NCBI RefSeq assembly: GCF_017873175.1
Contig: NZ_JAGGJW010000026.1
Span: 1-53,641 of the forward strand
Direction of reading: 5' to 3'
Source of the DNA: Neorhizobium petrolearium
GTDB taxonomy: Bacteria; Pseudomonadota; Alphaproteobacteria; Rhizobiales; Rhizobiaceae
DNA length: 53,641 nt
Position 1 is the stretch's first letter, and each line of letters starts with the position of its first letter. The notes below the pieces were generated by a model, which worked only from the letters and a program-made list of their open reading frames with translations, made no database searches and was not told the origin of the DNA. The position numbers and the translations under genes were made by a program. This document shows, one piece after another, positions 26,308-34,976 of the stretch.

Positions 26308-27330
26308 ATGCTTACCCAAATGCGCAGAGAAATCGAGGAAATTCCGTCCGCCGTTGCGCGCCTCATCGAAAGATCAGACCGTGAATTGCAGGAAATCGGC
26401 CAGTTGATGAGGAAGGCCGATCCTGCGGCGATCGTCACGATTGCCCGCGGCTCCTCCGACCATGCCGCACATTTTCTGAAATACGGAATTGAACTGATTT
26501 TAGGATTGCCGGTGGCGTCCATGGGGCCATCGGTGGTTTCGGTATATCAGTCGAGATTGCGGCTTGAGCGCTGCGTGTCATTCGCGATTTCCCAATCAGG
26601 AAAAAGCCCGGATATCGTGGCGTTGGCAAGCGAAGCGACCCGCAGCGGAGCCTATTCAATAGCCCTCCTGAACACGCCGAAATCTCCCCTGGCCGATGCC
26701 TGCTCTACTGCGGTCGATATTGCCGCAGGCCCAGAAAAGGCCGTTGCGGCAACGAAATCCTTCGTCAATTCGGTGGTCGCCGGTCTCCTGATCTTAGCTG
26801 AATGGAGTGCTGATGGTGAGCTATATGCGGCACTGCGAGCACTGCCCGAAGGTCTTGCGACACCGGTTGACGATGGCTGGAGCGAACTAGCTGAAGCATT
26901 GGATCAGAAGAACTCGCTTTATGTTCTCGGAAGGGGGCCGAGCGTAGCAATCGCAGGCGAGGCCGCTTTGAAATGCAAGGAGACATGTGAACTTCACGCA
27001 GAGGCCTATTCATCGGCAGAGATCATGCACGGCCCGGTGTCGATTGTCGCGGAGAAATTTCCTATTCTGGCGTTCGCCGCCCGAGATTTGGCGGAACCTG
27101 CAATATCGAAAGTCGCAGATCAATTGGGTTCCAGGGGAGGCCGCGTTTTCATAACGTCGGACAAAGCCAAAGTGGCGACCCCCCTATCGTTTATCGAATC
27201 GGGGCACCCTCTTACCGATGCGCTGGCCCAAATCGTGCCCTTCTATAGCTTTGTTGAAACGCTTGCCCGCCGGCGAGCTCTTGATCCAGATGTGCCGAAA
27301 TCGTTGTCAAAGATCACCGAGACAATATGA
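26308..27330 (+). CDS. SIS-domain GlmS-like aminosugar-phosphate deaminase/isomerase
   Basis: A 340-residue protein with two SIS domains. The start MRREIEEIPSAVARLIE, IARGSSDHAAHFLKYGIE, the phosphate loop SQSGKSPDIV, AATKSF and the second-domain HAEAYSSAEIMHGP are typical of the NagB-II/AgaS-like group derived from the isomerase half of glucosamine-6-phosphate synthase, without its glutaminase domain. Such enzymes deaminate or isomerise amino-sugar phosphates. It is the last gene of the plus-strand cluster, after a 77-base gap. Confidence 0.83.
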   Translation: MLTQMRREIEEIPSAVARLIERSDRELQEIGQLMRKADPAAIVTIARGSSDHAAHFLKYGIELILGLPVASMGPSVVSVYQSRLRLERCVSFAISQSGKSPDIVALASEATRSGAYSIALLNTPKSPLADACSTAVDIAAGPEKAVAATKSFVNSVVAGLLILAEWSADGELYAALRALPEGLATPVDDGWSELAEALDQKNSLYVLGRGPSVAIAGEAALKCKETCELHAEAYSSAEIMHGPVSIVAEKFPILAFAARDLAEPAISKVADQLGSRGGRVFITSDKAKVATPLSFIESGHPLTDALAQIVPFYSFVETLARRRALDPDVPKSLSKITETI

Positions 27331-27516
27331 AGTTGTCTCGGAGGTCTCCTTCTTTTCCGTCTTGGTTGCGTAAGTTAGCTATCTTTCTCTGTAGAATATC
27401 TAGCGCTCCCTGGCGAATTCTTGGGTGCTCCCCGGGGCGGCAGGAATTTTGGATCGCGGCGTAACGGGCCGAGTGAGCGGATATTCGCCCTGTCTCGATG
27501 ATCTTGAGGAGGAGAA

Positions 27517-27780
27517 ATGGACCTTCGCCATCTACGTTGCGGCGGCGCGCAACGGGAGCTTCAGCGCTGCGGGCCACGAACTGAATGTACGGCAGCCGAT
27601 CATCAGCAAGCGCATCCGCGAGTTGGAGGATGAACTCGGAGTATTCTTGTTTGACCGCTCGACAGCGGGGGCACGGCTGACACCCAGTGGCGAAGAATTC
27701 GTGGTCGCCGCCCGGCGCATCATTGACGCCTTTCAGCGGCTTTCGGAGCGGGCAAAAGCGAGCGGCGCTGGCAAGACTGG
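27517..27780 (+). pseudogene. LysR-family regulator, frameshifted and cut by IS3
   Basis: An AGGAGGAG site precedes ATG 27517, which reads MDLRHL; the expected continuation is found in another frame as YVAAARNGSFSAAGHELN, then PIISKRIRELEDELGVFLFD and LTPSGEEFVVAARR. A small deletion near 27535 therefore breaks the frame inside the helix-turn-helix. The gene stops after about 90 codons where an IS3-type end begins at 27781. It may once have regulated the catabolic cluster upstream. Confidence 0.75.
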
Positions 27781-28235
27781 TGAACCGCACCGGGTTTGCC
27801 GGAGGCCCCCAACTCGTGAGAAGTAGGGTCTATGACAAGCAAGGCAACGAACAAGTTTTGTCCTGAAGTCCGTGCCCGCGCTGTTCGAATGGTGACGGAG
27901 CATGAAGCAGAACATCCGTCTCGTTGGGCGACGGTGTGCTCGATAGCCGCCAAGATCGGCTGCTCGGCGCATGCGCTCAATGAATGGGTGAAGAAAGCGG
28001 AAGTCGACAGCGGCAAGCGAGCAGGTCTGCCCAGCGACGTTGCCGAGAAGATGAAGGCCTTGGAACGAGAGAACCGCGAGCTTTGTCAGGCGAACGAGAT
28101 ATTGCGCAAAGCATCCGCATATTTTGCCCCCTCTCGGCGAATGTAAACATTCGCCTGCCGGGCAAGGAGGCGGAGCTCGACCGCCCACTGAAGCGATAAT
28201 TTCCTTTATCGACGAACACCGTTCGGTGCTCGGGA
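27781..28235 (+). mobile_element. IS3-family element remnant (left end, orfA, start of orfB)
   Basis: The left end begins TGAACCGCACCGGGTTTGCC at 27781, as in IS51-group IS3 elements. An orfA frame (27832-28146) starts MTSKATNKFCPEVRARAVRM and contains the helix-turn-helix and leucine-zipper region with ERENRELCQANEILRKASAY. It is cut after AYFA by a short insertion; the original ending AELDRPLKR resumes at about 28170. The first orfB residues (IISFIDEHR) follow and then the sequence changes to an IS21 gene. It is not mobile by itself. Confidence 0.75.
28136..28155. repeat. Short hairpin insertion inside IS3 orfA
   Basis: GGCGAATG (28136-28143), TAAA, CATTCGCC (28148-28155) is a perfect eight-base inverted repeat. 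It lies in about 40 bases of foreign sequence between the AYFA codons and the AELDRPLKR codons of orfA. It introduces the premature stop. Whether it is a small mobile repeat or the product of faulty repair is not clear. Confidence 0.6.
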
Positions 28236-28866
28236 TCGGACGAGCTGCGACGGCAGGGCTTTCCTGGCCGTTGCCTGGCGATATGACTGACGATGTCCTG
28301 CAAGACAAACTTTTCGCCCGGCAAGGCACCAAACAAGGGGTAAGGCGATTGCCCGAGCCGGATTGGAGTGTCATTGCGGTCGAGCTGAAGAAGCCCGGCG
28401 TGACCCTGACGATTCTGTGGGAGGAGTACCGTGGAGTTCATCCTGACGGCTACGGCTTCAGCCGGTTCTGTGACCTTTTCCGTGGCTTTGAGCGGCGTCT
28501 GACGCCAACGATGCGGCAGGTCCATGTCGCCGGCGACAAAGTGTTCGTCGACTATTCCGGCAAGAAGCTACCGATCGTCGATCGCAAAACCGGCGAGATC
28601 CGCGAGGCGGAGATCTTTGTCGGCGTGCTCGGCGCATCGAGTTACGCCTTTGCAGAAGCAACCTGGAGCCAGACCCTGCCGGACTGGATCGGCTCGCACG
28701 TGCGCATGTTCGCCTTCTTCGGCGGCGTGCCGCGCCTCATCGTTCCGGATAATTTGAAGTCCGGCGTCAACAAGGCGAGCTTCTACGATCCAGAGATCAA
28801 CCGCAGCTTTGGCATCATGGCAGCCCATTACGGCGTCGGCGTGCTTCCTGCGCGACCGAAGCGGCC
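28236..28866 (+). mobile_element. istA: IS21-family istA transposase fragment
   Basis: The translation shows AGLSWPLPGDMTDD, LKKPGVTLTILWEEYRG, PDGYGFSRFCDLFR, FVDYSGKK, GASSYAFAEATWSQ and PRLIVPDNLKSGV, matching the middle of IstA including the first DDE aspartate (VDYSG) and the second (PDNLKSGV). The N-terminal DNA-binding part is replaced by IS3 sequence, and the C-terminal half with the glutamate and istB are missing after RPKRPK. It is a dead fragment fused in frame to the IS3 orfB start. Confidence 0.8.
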
Positions 28867-28993
28867 GAAACTGCAGGCGTTTTTCAGTTACTTGATGATT
28901 TACTCGAATGATCTTGGGACATTCGGAAACAACCGTTGTTTGCCGGATCGCAATTCATCTGCAGCGAAGCCAACATGAGGATTGGTTGAAATC

Positions 28994-29569
28994 ATGACCG
29001 AAGGCTTTATCAAAGAGTTTGAAACGGTCTCCCTGATTTTAAAGTCGGACTGCGAAAGCCGAGGAGTCGACGGATTTTGTCTCGCCTGGATCAAGCTGGA
29101 AAGACAGTTGCGCAAGCTTGCAGCCAACCTTGTCTATCAAGCTTCCGCAGTGCGATACTCTGATCAAGCCCGTCTCCGAAAAGCGCTTTATGACAATACC
29201 GGCTTATCGCATGAGACATTCATGGGTGCGATACACTATCTTAGCGGTAAAAGCGTCAAAGATCTGATGGGCGAACCTTATAGGCCTTTGAAAAAGGCTG
29301 TCGATGCGTCTTATGTAATAAGACAGAAGATTTTTCATGGCCAGCAAACTGGCAAAAGTCTCGGACGCGACGCATTGATCGAACGCATCAATGATGTTCG
29401 CGAATGGTGTGGCATGCTCTCCGGTGCGTCCATTGAGCATTTTGGCTATGACGGGTTTTCCGGAACGACATCTCTTTTCAAAACCAATAAGCCGGAATTA
29501 ATAGCGGCTGTTGATAGAGCGTTACATCCGAAGGGATGGGGAGAATACATCAAGACGTTTCAGCGTTAG
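28994..29569 (+). CDS. HEPN-like protein, possible RNase/toxin
   Basis: From ATG 28994 the product has 191 residues and is mostly helical. The segment YVIRQKIFHGQQTGK contains R110 and H115 in an R-x4-H arrangement with KIFHG, the look of HEPN ribonuclease motifs. LAWIKLERQLRKLAANLV precedes it. No exact family was recognised, so the HEPN call rests on this motif and the helical pattern. It lies 53 bases before a PIN-domain gene, a likely two-gene nuclease module, within DNA that is less GC-rich than its surroundings. The ribosome site is weak; a TTG at 28982 is another start. Confidence 0.5.
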   Translation: MTEGFIKEFETVSLILKSDCESRGVDGFCLAWIKLERQLRKLAANLVYQASAVRYSDQARLRKALYDNTGLSHETFMGAIHYLSGKSVKDLMGEPYRPLKKAVDASYVIRQKIFHGQQTGKSLGRDALIERINDVREWCGMLSGASIEHFGYDGFSGTTSLFKTNKPELIAAVDRALHPKGWGEYIKTFQR

Positions 29570-29622
29570 ACTTTTCTCATACCCCGCAATCGACATTATT
29601 TGGCCGAAAGTCATCATTCCCC

Positions 29623-31093
29623 ATGTCTAGCCCCAAGCACTTGATCCTGTTCCCTGACAGCAACCTTTTTTTCAGTATAGGGCGCTCCACGAATTGCCAT
29701 GGAACGAACTTGGCGATTACGGCCAGATCGAGCTAATTGTAAGCCGGCCGGTTCAAAAGGAGATTGACCGTCATAAGGGCGGTGGCAATGATCGGCGTCA
29801 AAGGCGCGCTCGCCAGGCAGCATCGGTCTTGCGAGAAATTATCAAAAACAAGCTGACACCTCACGATATCTGCAGTAGCCCGCAAAAGGTGACGCTCACG
29901 CTGCGAGTTGACTTGAAACCCGATGAAGGCCTCGCCGGTAATCTGAATTATGCTGAGCCGGACGATATCCTTGTCGGAATAGCCCACGGATTCGCCGACA
30001 GTGTTATGGATGCCGATGTGGCTGTCCTGACTGATGACACCGGTGTTATGGCGTCGGCCGAGGCGGTCTCTCTGAATTATATCGCGATTCCAGATGAATG
30101 GCGGCTCTCGAACCCGAAGGAACCAAAGAGTCTAAGGAACTTAACGCGGCGCGGGCTGAAATAGCCCGGCTCCAGAAACAAGAACCAGCTTTTATTGTGA
30201 AATGTTTCGATGCGGATGGCAGATCTGCGTCATCGCTCGAGTATCAATTTCCCAAAGCATCTCCCCTGACGCCAGAAGAAATTGCAACACTCTTGGACCG
30301 AGCTCGCCTGCTGTTTCCCCTGAAGGCCGATTTCAACGATCCCGTGCGGCCGGCATCTGTTCCGGGAAGACGTGGCATCTCGTTGGAATCCCTCCGAGGT
30401 CTACGCAGCCCTCCTACCGAACAGCAGATAGTGGAGTATAACCAAGCCTACGAGACTTGGCTCGCGAAAATCGAAACGGCGCTTAAGAAGGTTCATCTAA
30501 AGCTTCTGCAAGACGAAACAAAAAATAGCTTTTCCTTTTTGGCGCAAAATATTGGCACGCGGCCGGCGAACGATGTTCTGGTGGAAATCGTTGCGACTGG
30601 TTCACTTTTAATTGGCCGTCCGAGCGATGAGGACGACGAAAATGAATATTCTCTGCCTGCTCCACCCGCCTTGCCTGAATTTCAACTTTCTGCGCTCAAT
30701 GCAATGCTCCGAATGTCGAACATGTTCGGACCGCGGTATGGAATGGGGCGCGAACTAGAGCCGATCATCGATACTCGTCTCCGTAGAGGACGGGACGCAG
30801 AAGCGTTCTATTATAATGGCGATCCCGCAAGGATTGCGAAAAATAGTCTCAAGCTGGAATGTGTTTTGTGGCGGCACGGGAAGGATCCGGAGAACTTTCA
30901 TGCAGTGGTCGACGCCAGCACCGCTGCTGAAGTCAAAGGTGTCATCGAGTTTCGAATACATGCAAGCAATCTTTCGAACGCAGTTTCTTGCCGGATCCCC
31001 GTCCGGATAACATTCAAAGCCTTTTCGACAATTGATTATGCTTCGAAACTGATAGACGCCTTGAAGCCAATAACAAAAAACGAAGGCCAGTAA
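29623..31093 (+). pseudogene. PIN-domain protein interrupted by two frameshifts
   Basis: Three frames join into one protein of about 490 residues. Frame one (from ATG 29623) gives PKHLILFPDSNLFF with the first PIN aspartate; a -1 shift at the T run 29666-29672 continues as QYRALHELPWNELGDYG, then RPVQKEIDRHK, DDILVGIA and AVLTDDTG, supplying the other acidic residues. At about 30110 another -1 shift leads to a C-terminal part (ARAEIARLQKQEPAFIVKCF, then NSFSFLAQNIGTRPANDVLV) typical of large PIN proteins. PIN domains are Mg-dependent RNases. The first shift lies on T TTT TTC, a -1 slippery heptamer; mutation, sequencing error and programmed slippage cannot be told apart here. The last part could also be expressed from ATG 30098. 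Confidence 0.75.
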
Positions 31094-31220
31094 TCAGTTT
31101 CTGGACCTCGGATATCGGCGGCGGTCAGTACCGCTTCGGTTCCATTGTACTAGATGCTTCAGAAGCCGTACTCAGGATAATACTGGCGAGCTGGCTCCTA
31201 ATCCAGACGAATGCGTCGTT

Positions 31221-31331
31221 CAGCATCCCGATTATCTGCGCCTCGGTGAAACGGCTCTTCCTCATTCGTCTGCTCCTTCACGGTTGAGCAGACTCTACAT
31301 CAGACTGAGGGATCTCGCGGGGGGCAGGTCA
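31221..31331 (-). mobile_element. Left end of another IS3-family element with orfA start
   Basis: On the minus strand the sequence from 31331 begins TGACCTGCCCC, the terminal repeat type of IS3 elements near IS407, and at 31265 an ATG opens MRKSRFTEAQIIGML, the usual orfA start of that group. Similarity ends at about 31221, so only some 110 bases remain. Confidence 0.7.
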
Positions 31332-31625
31332 GGGACAATAGCGGTGACCATCGCGATTACGCTGCAGCACGGAATAGGCCGCTACGGTCGCAGGTATGAA
31401 GAGATTTTAGTAGAGCGTAGGGCGGTGGCGAGGAACGCAAGTAAAGATGGTTGCACGCCCCCGCAACCAATTCCTACGCTACAGTATCCAACAATAGCCG
31501 AAAACCACGGTCCAGTGCGCCATAGCACTACGAGCGACGGCGCTAAATCCCCGGAATAAATACAGAATCTAAAACCAACAGGTGCAAAGCGGAGCGCATC
31601 GGCTTACTGGACTCTTCTGAGCGGG
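31332..31625. other. No supportable gene
   Basis: A short plus-strand frame (31284-31559) runs partly through the IS end and has no domain or ribosome site. Nothing else is recognisable between the IS end and the SDR terminator. Confidence 0.35.
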
Positions 31626-31656
31626 CCGGCCGGATTTCATCGAACGATCCGGCCGG
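31626..31656 (-). terminator. Hairpin terminator of the hydrolase-SDR operon
   Basis: CCGGCCGGAT and ATCCGGCCGG form a perfect ten-base stem around an 11-base loop, 22 bases after the SDR stop codon. No strong T run is seen. Confidence 0.65.
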
Positions 31657-31677
31657 TGAAGGGGCAGAAGCAAGCCG

Positions 31678-32427
31678 TTATGCGACCTGTGCGGCAAGCT
31701 TTACGGCATCTGCGCCGGCCGGGATGCGAAACGGTGAAGAGGCATCGGTCACGGCCTGCCAGACCGCTTTTGCCACGTCGCTCGCAGTGGTGATTTCGGC
31801 CGGCTGCGGCGGTGTTGCGGAGAATACCTGTTTCGCCCAGCCGGCATAGGCCTCGGGTATGCCGTTCTGCGAGCGATCGCGGGCGGTTGCGCTAAAGGAA
31901 GTTTCTGGTGCCCGACCGGGAGTGATGAGCCGCACGCGTACCCCGAACGGCTCCACCTCCAAAGCAAGGTTTTCGCTGAATGCCTCCACGGCCGCTTTGC
32001 TGGCCGTATAGGCGGACAGCATTGGCAACGGCTTGAGCGTCACGGCGGACGACACATTGACGATCACGCCCGTTCCGCGCGCGCGGAAGCCGGGAATTAC
32101 CGCTTGCGACATCGCCATGGTACCGAACGTGTTCAACTCGAAAAGCTGGCGTGTTGCGTCCATCGGCACGCCTTCCAGCGCACCCATCAGACCGGCACCA
32201 GCATTGTTGACGAGGGCGTCGATCGGCCCCGCTTCATCCAGAGCGCGAGCGATGTTGGCAGCGTCGGTTACATCGAGTGCAACGACGCGCAGCCGTTCGG
32301 ATGCGGGCAAGAGATCCCCACGGGGTGCGCGCATTGTGGCAATGACGGTCCAGTCGCGATCGAGGAAATAGCGGGCAGTCTCAAGCCCGAAGCCGGACGA
32401 ACTGCCGGTGATGAGGATGGTGTTCAT
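31678..32427 (-). CDS. Short-chain dehydrogenase/reductase
   Basis: A 249-residue Rossmann-fold oxidoreductase with the TGSSSGFG nucleotide-binding loop, LVNNAGAG, the serine in VNVSSAV and YTASK catalytic motif (Tyr-x3-Lys). It is probably NADP-dependent; the substrate is unknown. It follows the hydrolase gene by 90 bases on the same strand and probably belongs to its operon. Confidence 0.87.
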   Translation of the reverse strand: MNTILITGSSSGFGLETARYFLDRDWTVIATMRAPRGDLLPASERLRVVALDVTDAANIARALDEAGPIDALVNNAGAGLMGALEGVPMDATRQLFELNTFGTMAMSQAVIPGFRARGTGVIVNVSSAVTLKPLPMLSAYTASKAAVEAFSENLALEVEPFGVRVRLITPGRAPETSFSATARDRSQNGIPEAYAGWAKQVFSATPPQPAEITTASDVAKAVWQAVTDASSPFRIPAGADAVKLAAQVA

Positions 32428-32517
32428 GTGAAACTCCTGTTTGTGGTGATGGTATAGCGTGACCGTGGAAGGGGTGGGTGCGTGTTGCGAGGGATCCGGA
32501 AAGGTGCGTCCGGCAGC

Positions 32518-33456
32518 CTATTTCGTCACGACGCTGCCCTCCGGCGCAGCATCGGCTGCCAGCGTCGCGACCGTATCGGAAAATGCGGGATCGCCGGGAT
32601 AGAGCGCGCTGCGGAGGAAGGAGGTTGAAAGGCGCTGGATGGCGACGACCTGCTGTGGCCGTTCGTCTGTCGTCTCGCGCGCCTCGTAACCGGGGATGCC
32701 GCCAAGAGCATGCTCGCCGCCAAAGGCCGTAAACAATGCCTGGGGTGAGGGGCTCAAATCGTAGGCATCACGCCACCATTCGGCGCCATGTGTCGAAAGC
32801 CTGCCCACATCACGGTCGCCGACGATGATCAGGGTCGGCGCCGTCATGGTCGAGAAATCTGGATACATGAATGGGTAGGTACGGGCTGCATATTCGGTCA
32901 GGCCATTGCCTCGACCTGCCGGCGCTAGCAGTACGCCCGCCTTCACGCGGTGGTCCTTCCTGTCGACCACCGATCCGTCGTCGGGATCGGGATGGGTGGT
33001 GCCAAGCAAGGTACTGGCGGTCTGCGCGCCCCACGAATGACCGGCAACCGCGATGCGCGAGTGATCGAGCCGCCACCGGATCATCAATGCTTCGTTCTCG
33101 ATGCGATCGAGCCCGTCGAGAACGGCGGCAAGGTCTTGCTCACGGAAGCGCCAGAATTGGGGGCGGCGAGGATCGTCCGGGGCAAGACCGAGCATCCGCG
33201 AATCCAGATGTGTTGGCTGGATCACCGCGAAACCATGTGTTGCCCAATAATCAGCAAGGGGTCCATAGGCATGAAATGACTGGCCGTTGCCGTGCGAGAA
33301 GATGACGACGGGCAGCGTGTCGCCTGAGATCGGTAAGGAAAGCCGAACGTGCAGGTCAACGCCCCGTCCCGGCGACGGCAAGGTAATGGGAGAGATGGAG
33401 ACAATAGCGGGTAAGCCCGCGGTGTGGGTGTGGGTTTCAGCGAACGAGCTGGACAT
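32518..33456 (-). CDS. Alpha/beta hydrolase (PAF-acetylhydrolase/chlorophyllase-like)
   Basis: A 312-residue hydrolase with VVIFSHGNGQSFHAYGPLAD near the oxyanion site, nucleophile elbow AGHSWGAQTA, the acidic residue region LIIVGDRDVGR and a late histidine in FGGEHALGG. The fold and spacing resemble the predicted dienelactone hydrolase/PAF-AH-like group. It is divergent from a TetR gene, with two palindromic operators in between, and is followed by an SDR; hydrolysis then oxidation or reduction of the same xenobiotic is possible. Confidence 0.8.
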   Translation of the reverse strand: MSSSFAETHTHTAGLPAIVSISPITLPSPGRGVDLHVRLSLPISGDTLPVVIFSHGNGQSFHAYGPLADYWATHGFAVIQPTHLDSRMLGLAPDDPRRPQFWRFREQDLAAVLDGLDRIENEALMIRWRLDHSRIAVAGHSWGAQTASTLLGTTHPDPDDGSVVDRKDHRVKAGVLLAPAGRGNGLTEYAARTYPFMYPDFSTMTAPTLIIVGDRDVGRLSTHGAEWWRDAYDLSPSPQALFTAFGGEHALGGIPGYEARETTDERPQQVVAIQRLSTSFLRSALYPGDPAFSDTVATLAADAAPEGSVVTK

Positions 33457-33483
33457 GGGACTGCGAACCTCCGAGCTAGCAAG

Positions 33484-33527
33484 CGGATCAATGATCCGTT
33501 ATACTGTAAATACGGATCAATGATCCG
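33484..33527. promoter_or_regulatory. Two copies of a TetR-type operator
   Basis: CGGATCAATGATCCG occurs twice, at 33484-33498 and 33513-33527, each a perfect 7+1+7 palindrome, spaced 29 bases centre to centre. They lie between the divergent hydrolase and TetR starts. The spacing places the two sites on nearly the same DNA face, as for cooperative binding. Confidence 0.8.
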
Positions 33528-33550
33528 TTTATCAAGAAGGATCGCAGAAA

Positions 33551-34186
33551 ATGTTATCGACCAAACTCCGGAATGCAGTCGAGGCCGTGTCACCGGCTCC
33601 TGGCGATGCCGAAGCACCCGCACCGCGAATGCGTGCTGATGCTCGCAGGAACGAGGAAGCAGTTTTGGAAGCCGCCAAGATCGTGTTCGCCCGTTCGGGG
33701 GTCGATGCACCCATACGGGAGATTGCGACACAAGCGGGCGTTGGGCTGGGTACGCTCTATCGCCGTTTCCCGACGCGTGCCGACCTGGTGGCCGCGGTGT
33801 TCCGCCGCGAGGTTGATGCCTGCGCCGATGCGGCAGTGCTGCTTGCTGCTGAGCACGGGCCAGCCGATGCGCTGGCAGCTTGGCTGAAGCGCTACACGCG
33901 CTTTCTCGCCACCAAACAAGGGTTGGCTGCGGCGCTCCATTCCGGCGATCCGGCATTCGCCACCTTGCCGGACTATTTCCGAAGCCGATTTGAACCGGCT
34001 CTGTCGATGCTGCTGAATGCTGCCGCCAGTGCGGGAGAAGTCCGAGCTGACGTTGCGCCCTACGATCTGCTGCGAGCGATCGGAAACCTTGCCGTGGCCT
34101 CGGGGGAGGATGGGCCGGCGCACACCGAACGAATGCTCAAGCTGCTGCTGGATGGCCTGCGTTATGGTGCGGCGAAGGCAAAATAG
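33551..34186 (+). CDS. TetR-family regulator
   Basis: A 211-residue protein. After a 30-residue Ala/Pro-rich lead the helix-turn-helix is clear (EEAVLEAAKIVFARSGVDAP, then IREIATQAGVGLGTLYRRFP). The C-terminal part resembles the SbtR-type TetR_C. It is divergent from the hydrolase-SDR operon and should bind the twin palindromes in between. Confidence 0.88.
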   Translation: MLSTKLRNAVEAVSPAPGDAEAPAPRMRADARRNEEAVLEAAKIVFARSGVDAPIREIATQAGVGLGTLYRRFPTRADLVAAVFRREVDACADAAVLLAAEHGPADALAAWLKRYTRFLATKQGLAAALHSGDPAFATLPDYFRSRFEPALSMLLNAAASAGEVRADVAPYDLLRAIGNLAVASGEDGPAHTERMLKLLLDGLRYGAAKAK

Positions 34187-34596
34187 CCGCGACTGCCAAG
34201 AAGACGCTCGATGGGGCCGATACCGGAACTCCATCGCTTCTCGGGGGAAAACGACACTCGCCGATGGAAGCTTTCGGCGCTCCCTTCCCAAAAGAAGCCT
34301 TGCTTGTTTTCATTCCATTGCTGTCTTTGTAGGGATCGCCGAACCGCCGCCGGCATTTTCGCGCGTAATCGACGAACAATCGCGACGAGAAAGTAACTCC
34401 GCCAAAATCGAGGGTGTACCTCGGTTGCTCCCAAGATCGACTTGCGGAATTTGCCGTTCCCCTTAGCGCGACACAGCTTCGCGTGAACGGGCGCTACCGC
34501 ACCATAAATATAAATGGCACTGTCCTTTGAAGCACTGTCGTAGGCGGTTTGTGCCTGCCAATCAAACTAACCTCATCGGCAACAAAAGATGTTTTC
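34187..34596. other. No supportable gene
   Basis: Short frames on both strands lack ribosome sites and recognisable domains. The last 50 bases resemble the leader of the intact isochorismatase gene at 45122, both containing a GCCTGCC element and an AAAGATG or AAGGATG element before the ATG. Confidence 0.35.
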
Positions 34597-34677
34597 ATGA
34601 CCTTTCATAGTGGCTTTAGCTCGCTTCTTCGCTCTGAGGACCCGCTGATCATTCTGATCGATCACCAGCGCTGCCAG
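34597..34677 (+). pseudogene. N-terminal remnant of an isochorismatase-family gene
   Basis: ATG 34597 reads MTFHSGFSSLLRSEDPLIIL then IDHQ, close to the start of the intact gene on the other strand at 45122-44469 (MTFRNGLDSLLRPEDSVLVL, IDHQ). The catalytic aspartate is kept but similarity ends after about 27 codons. The following 300 bases up to the pirin gene hold no recognisable gene on either strand. It is a partial duplicate cut by a deletion. Confidence 0.7.
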
Positions 34678-34976
34678 CCCGGATTGATGTCTGCCAAAAG
34701 CTGTAGTCACCGACTTCGCCGCCGGCCTCTGGCGCTTCCAATCAGCGCGGCGCCGCAATCCGCTGGCACGTCGGGGAAGACGTGGCCGATCCTGGCCGGA
34801 TCGTGGGAGGCTTTGTCGTCGATAGCTGAATCGAGCGCCAGCGCAGGCACGCACCTGTCACAAACGCCGACGTACTGGATCAAGAAGAGCTGAATACCTT
34901 CAATATCGGTGACCAACTGCCAATCGTCTGCCACCTGCGGCGGCCTCTATGACCAGTTTGAGCGAAGGAACTTGAC

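Noticed and set aside
31284..31559. Plus-strand frame of 91 codons
   Set aside because: Its first part runs through an IS3 terminal repeat on the opposite strand and no domain is present.
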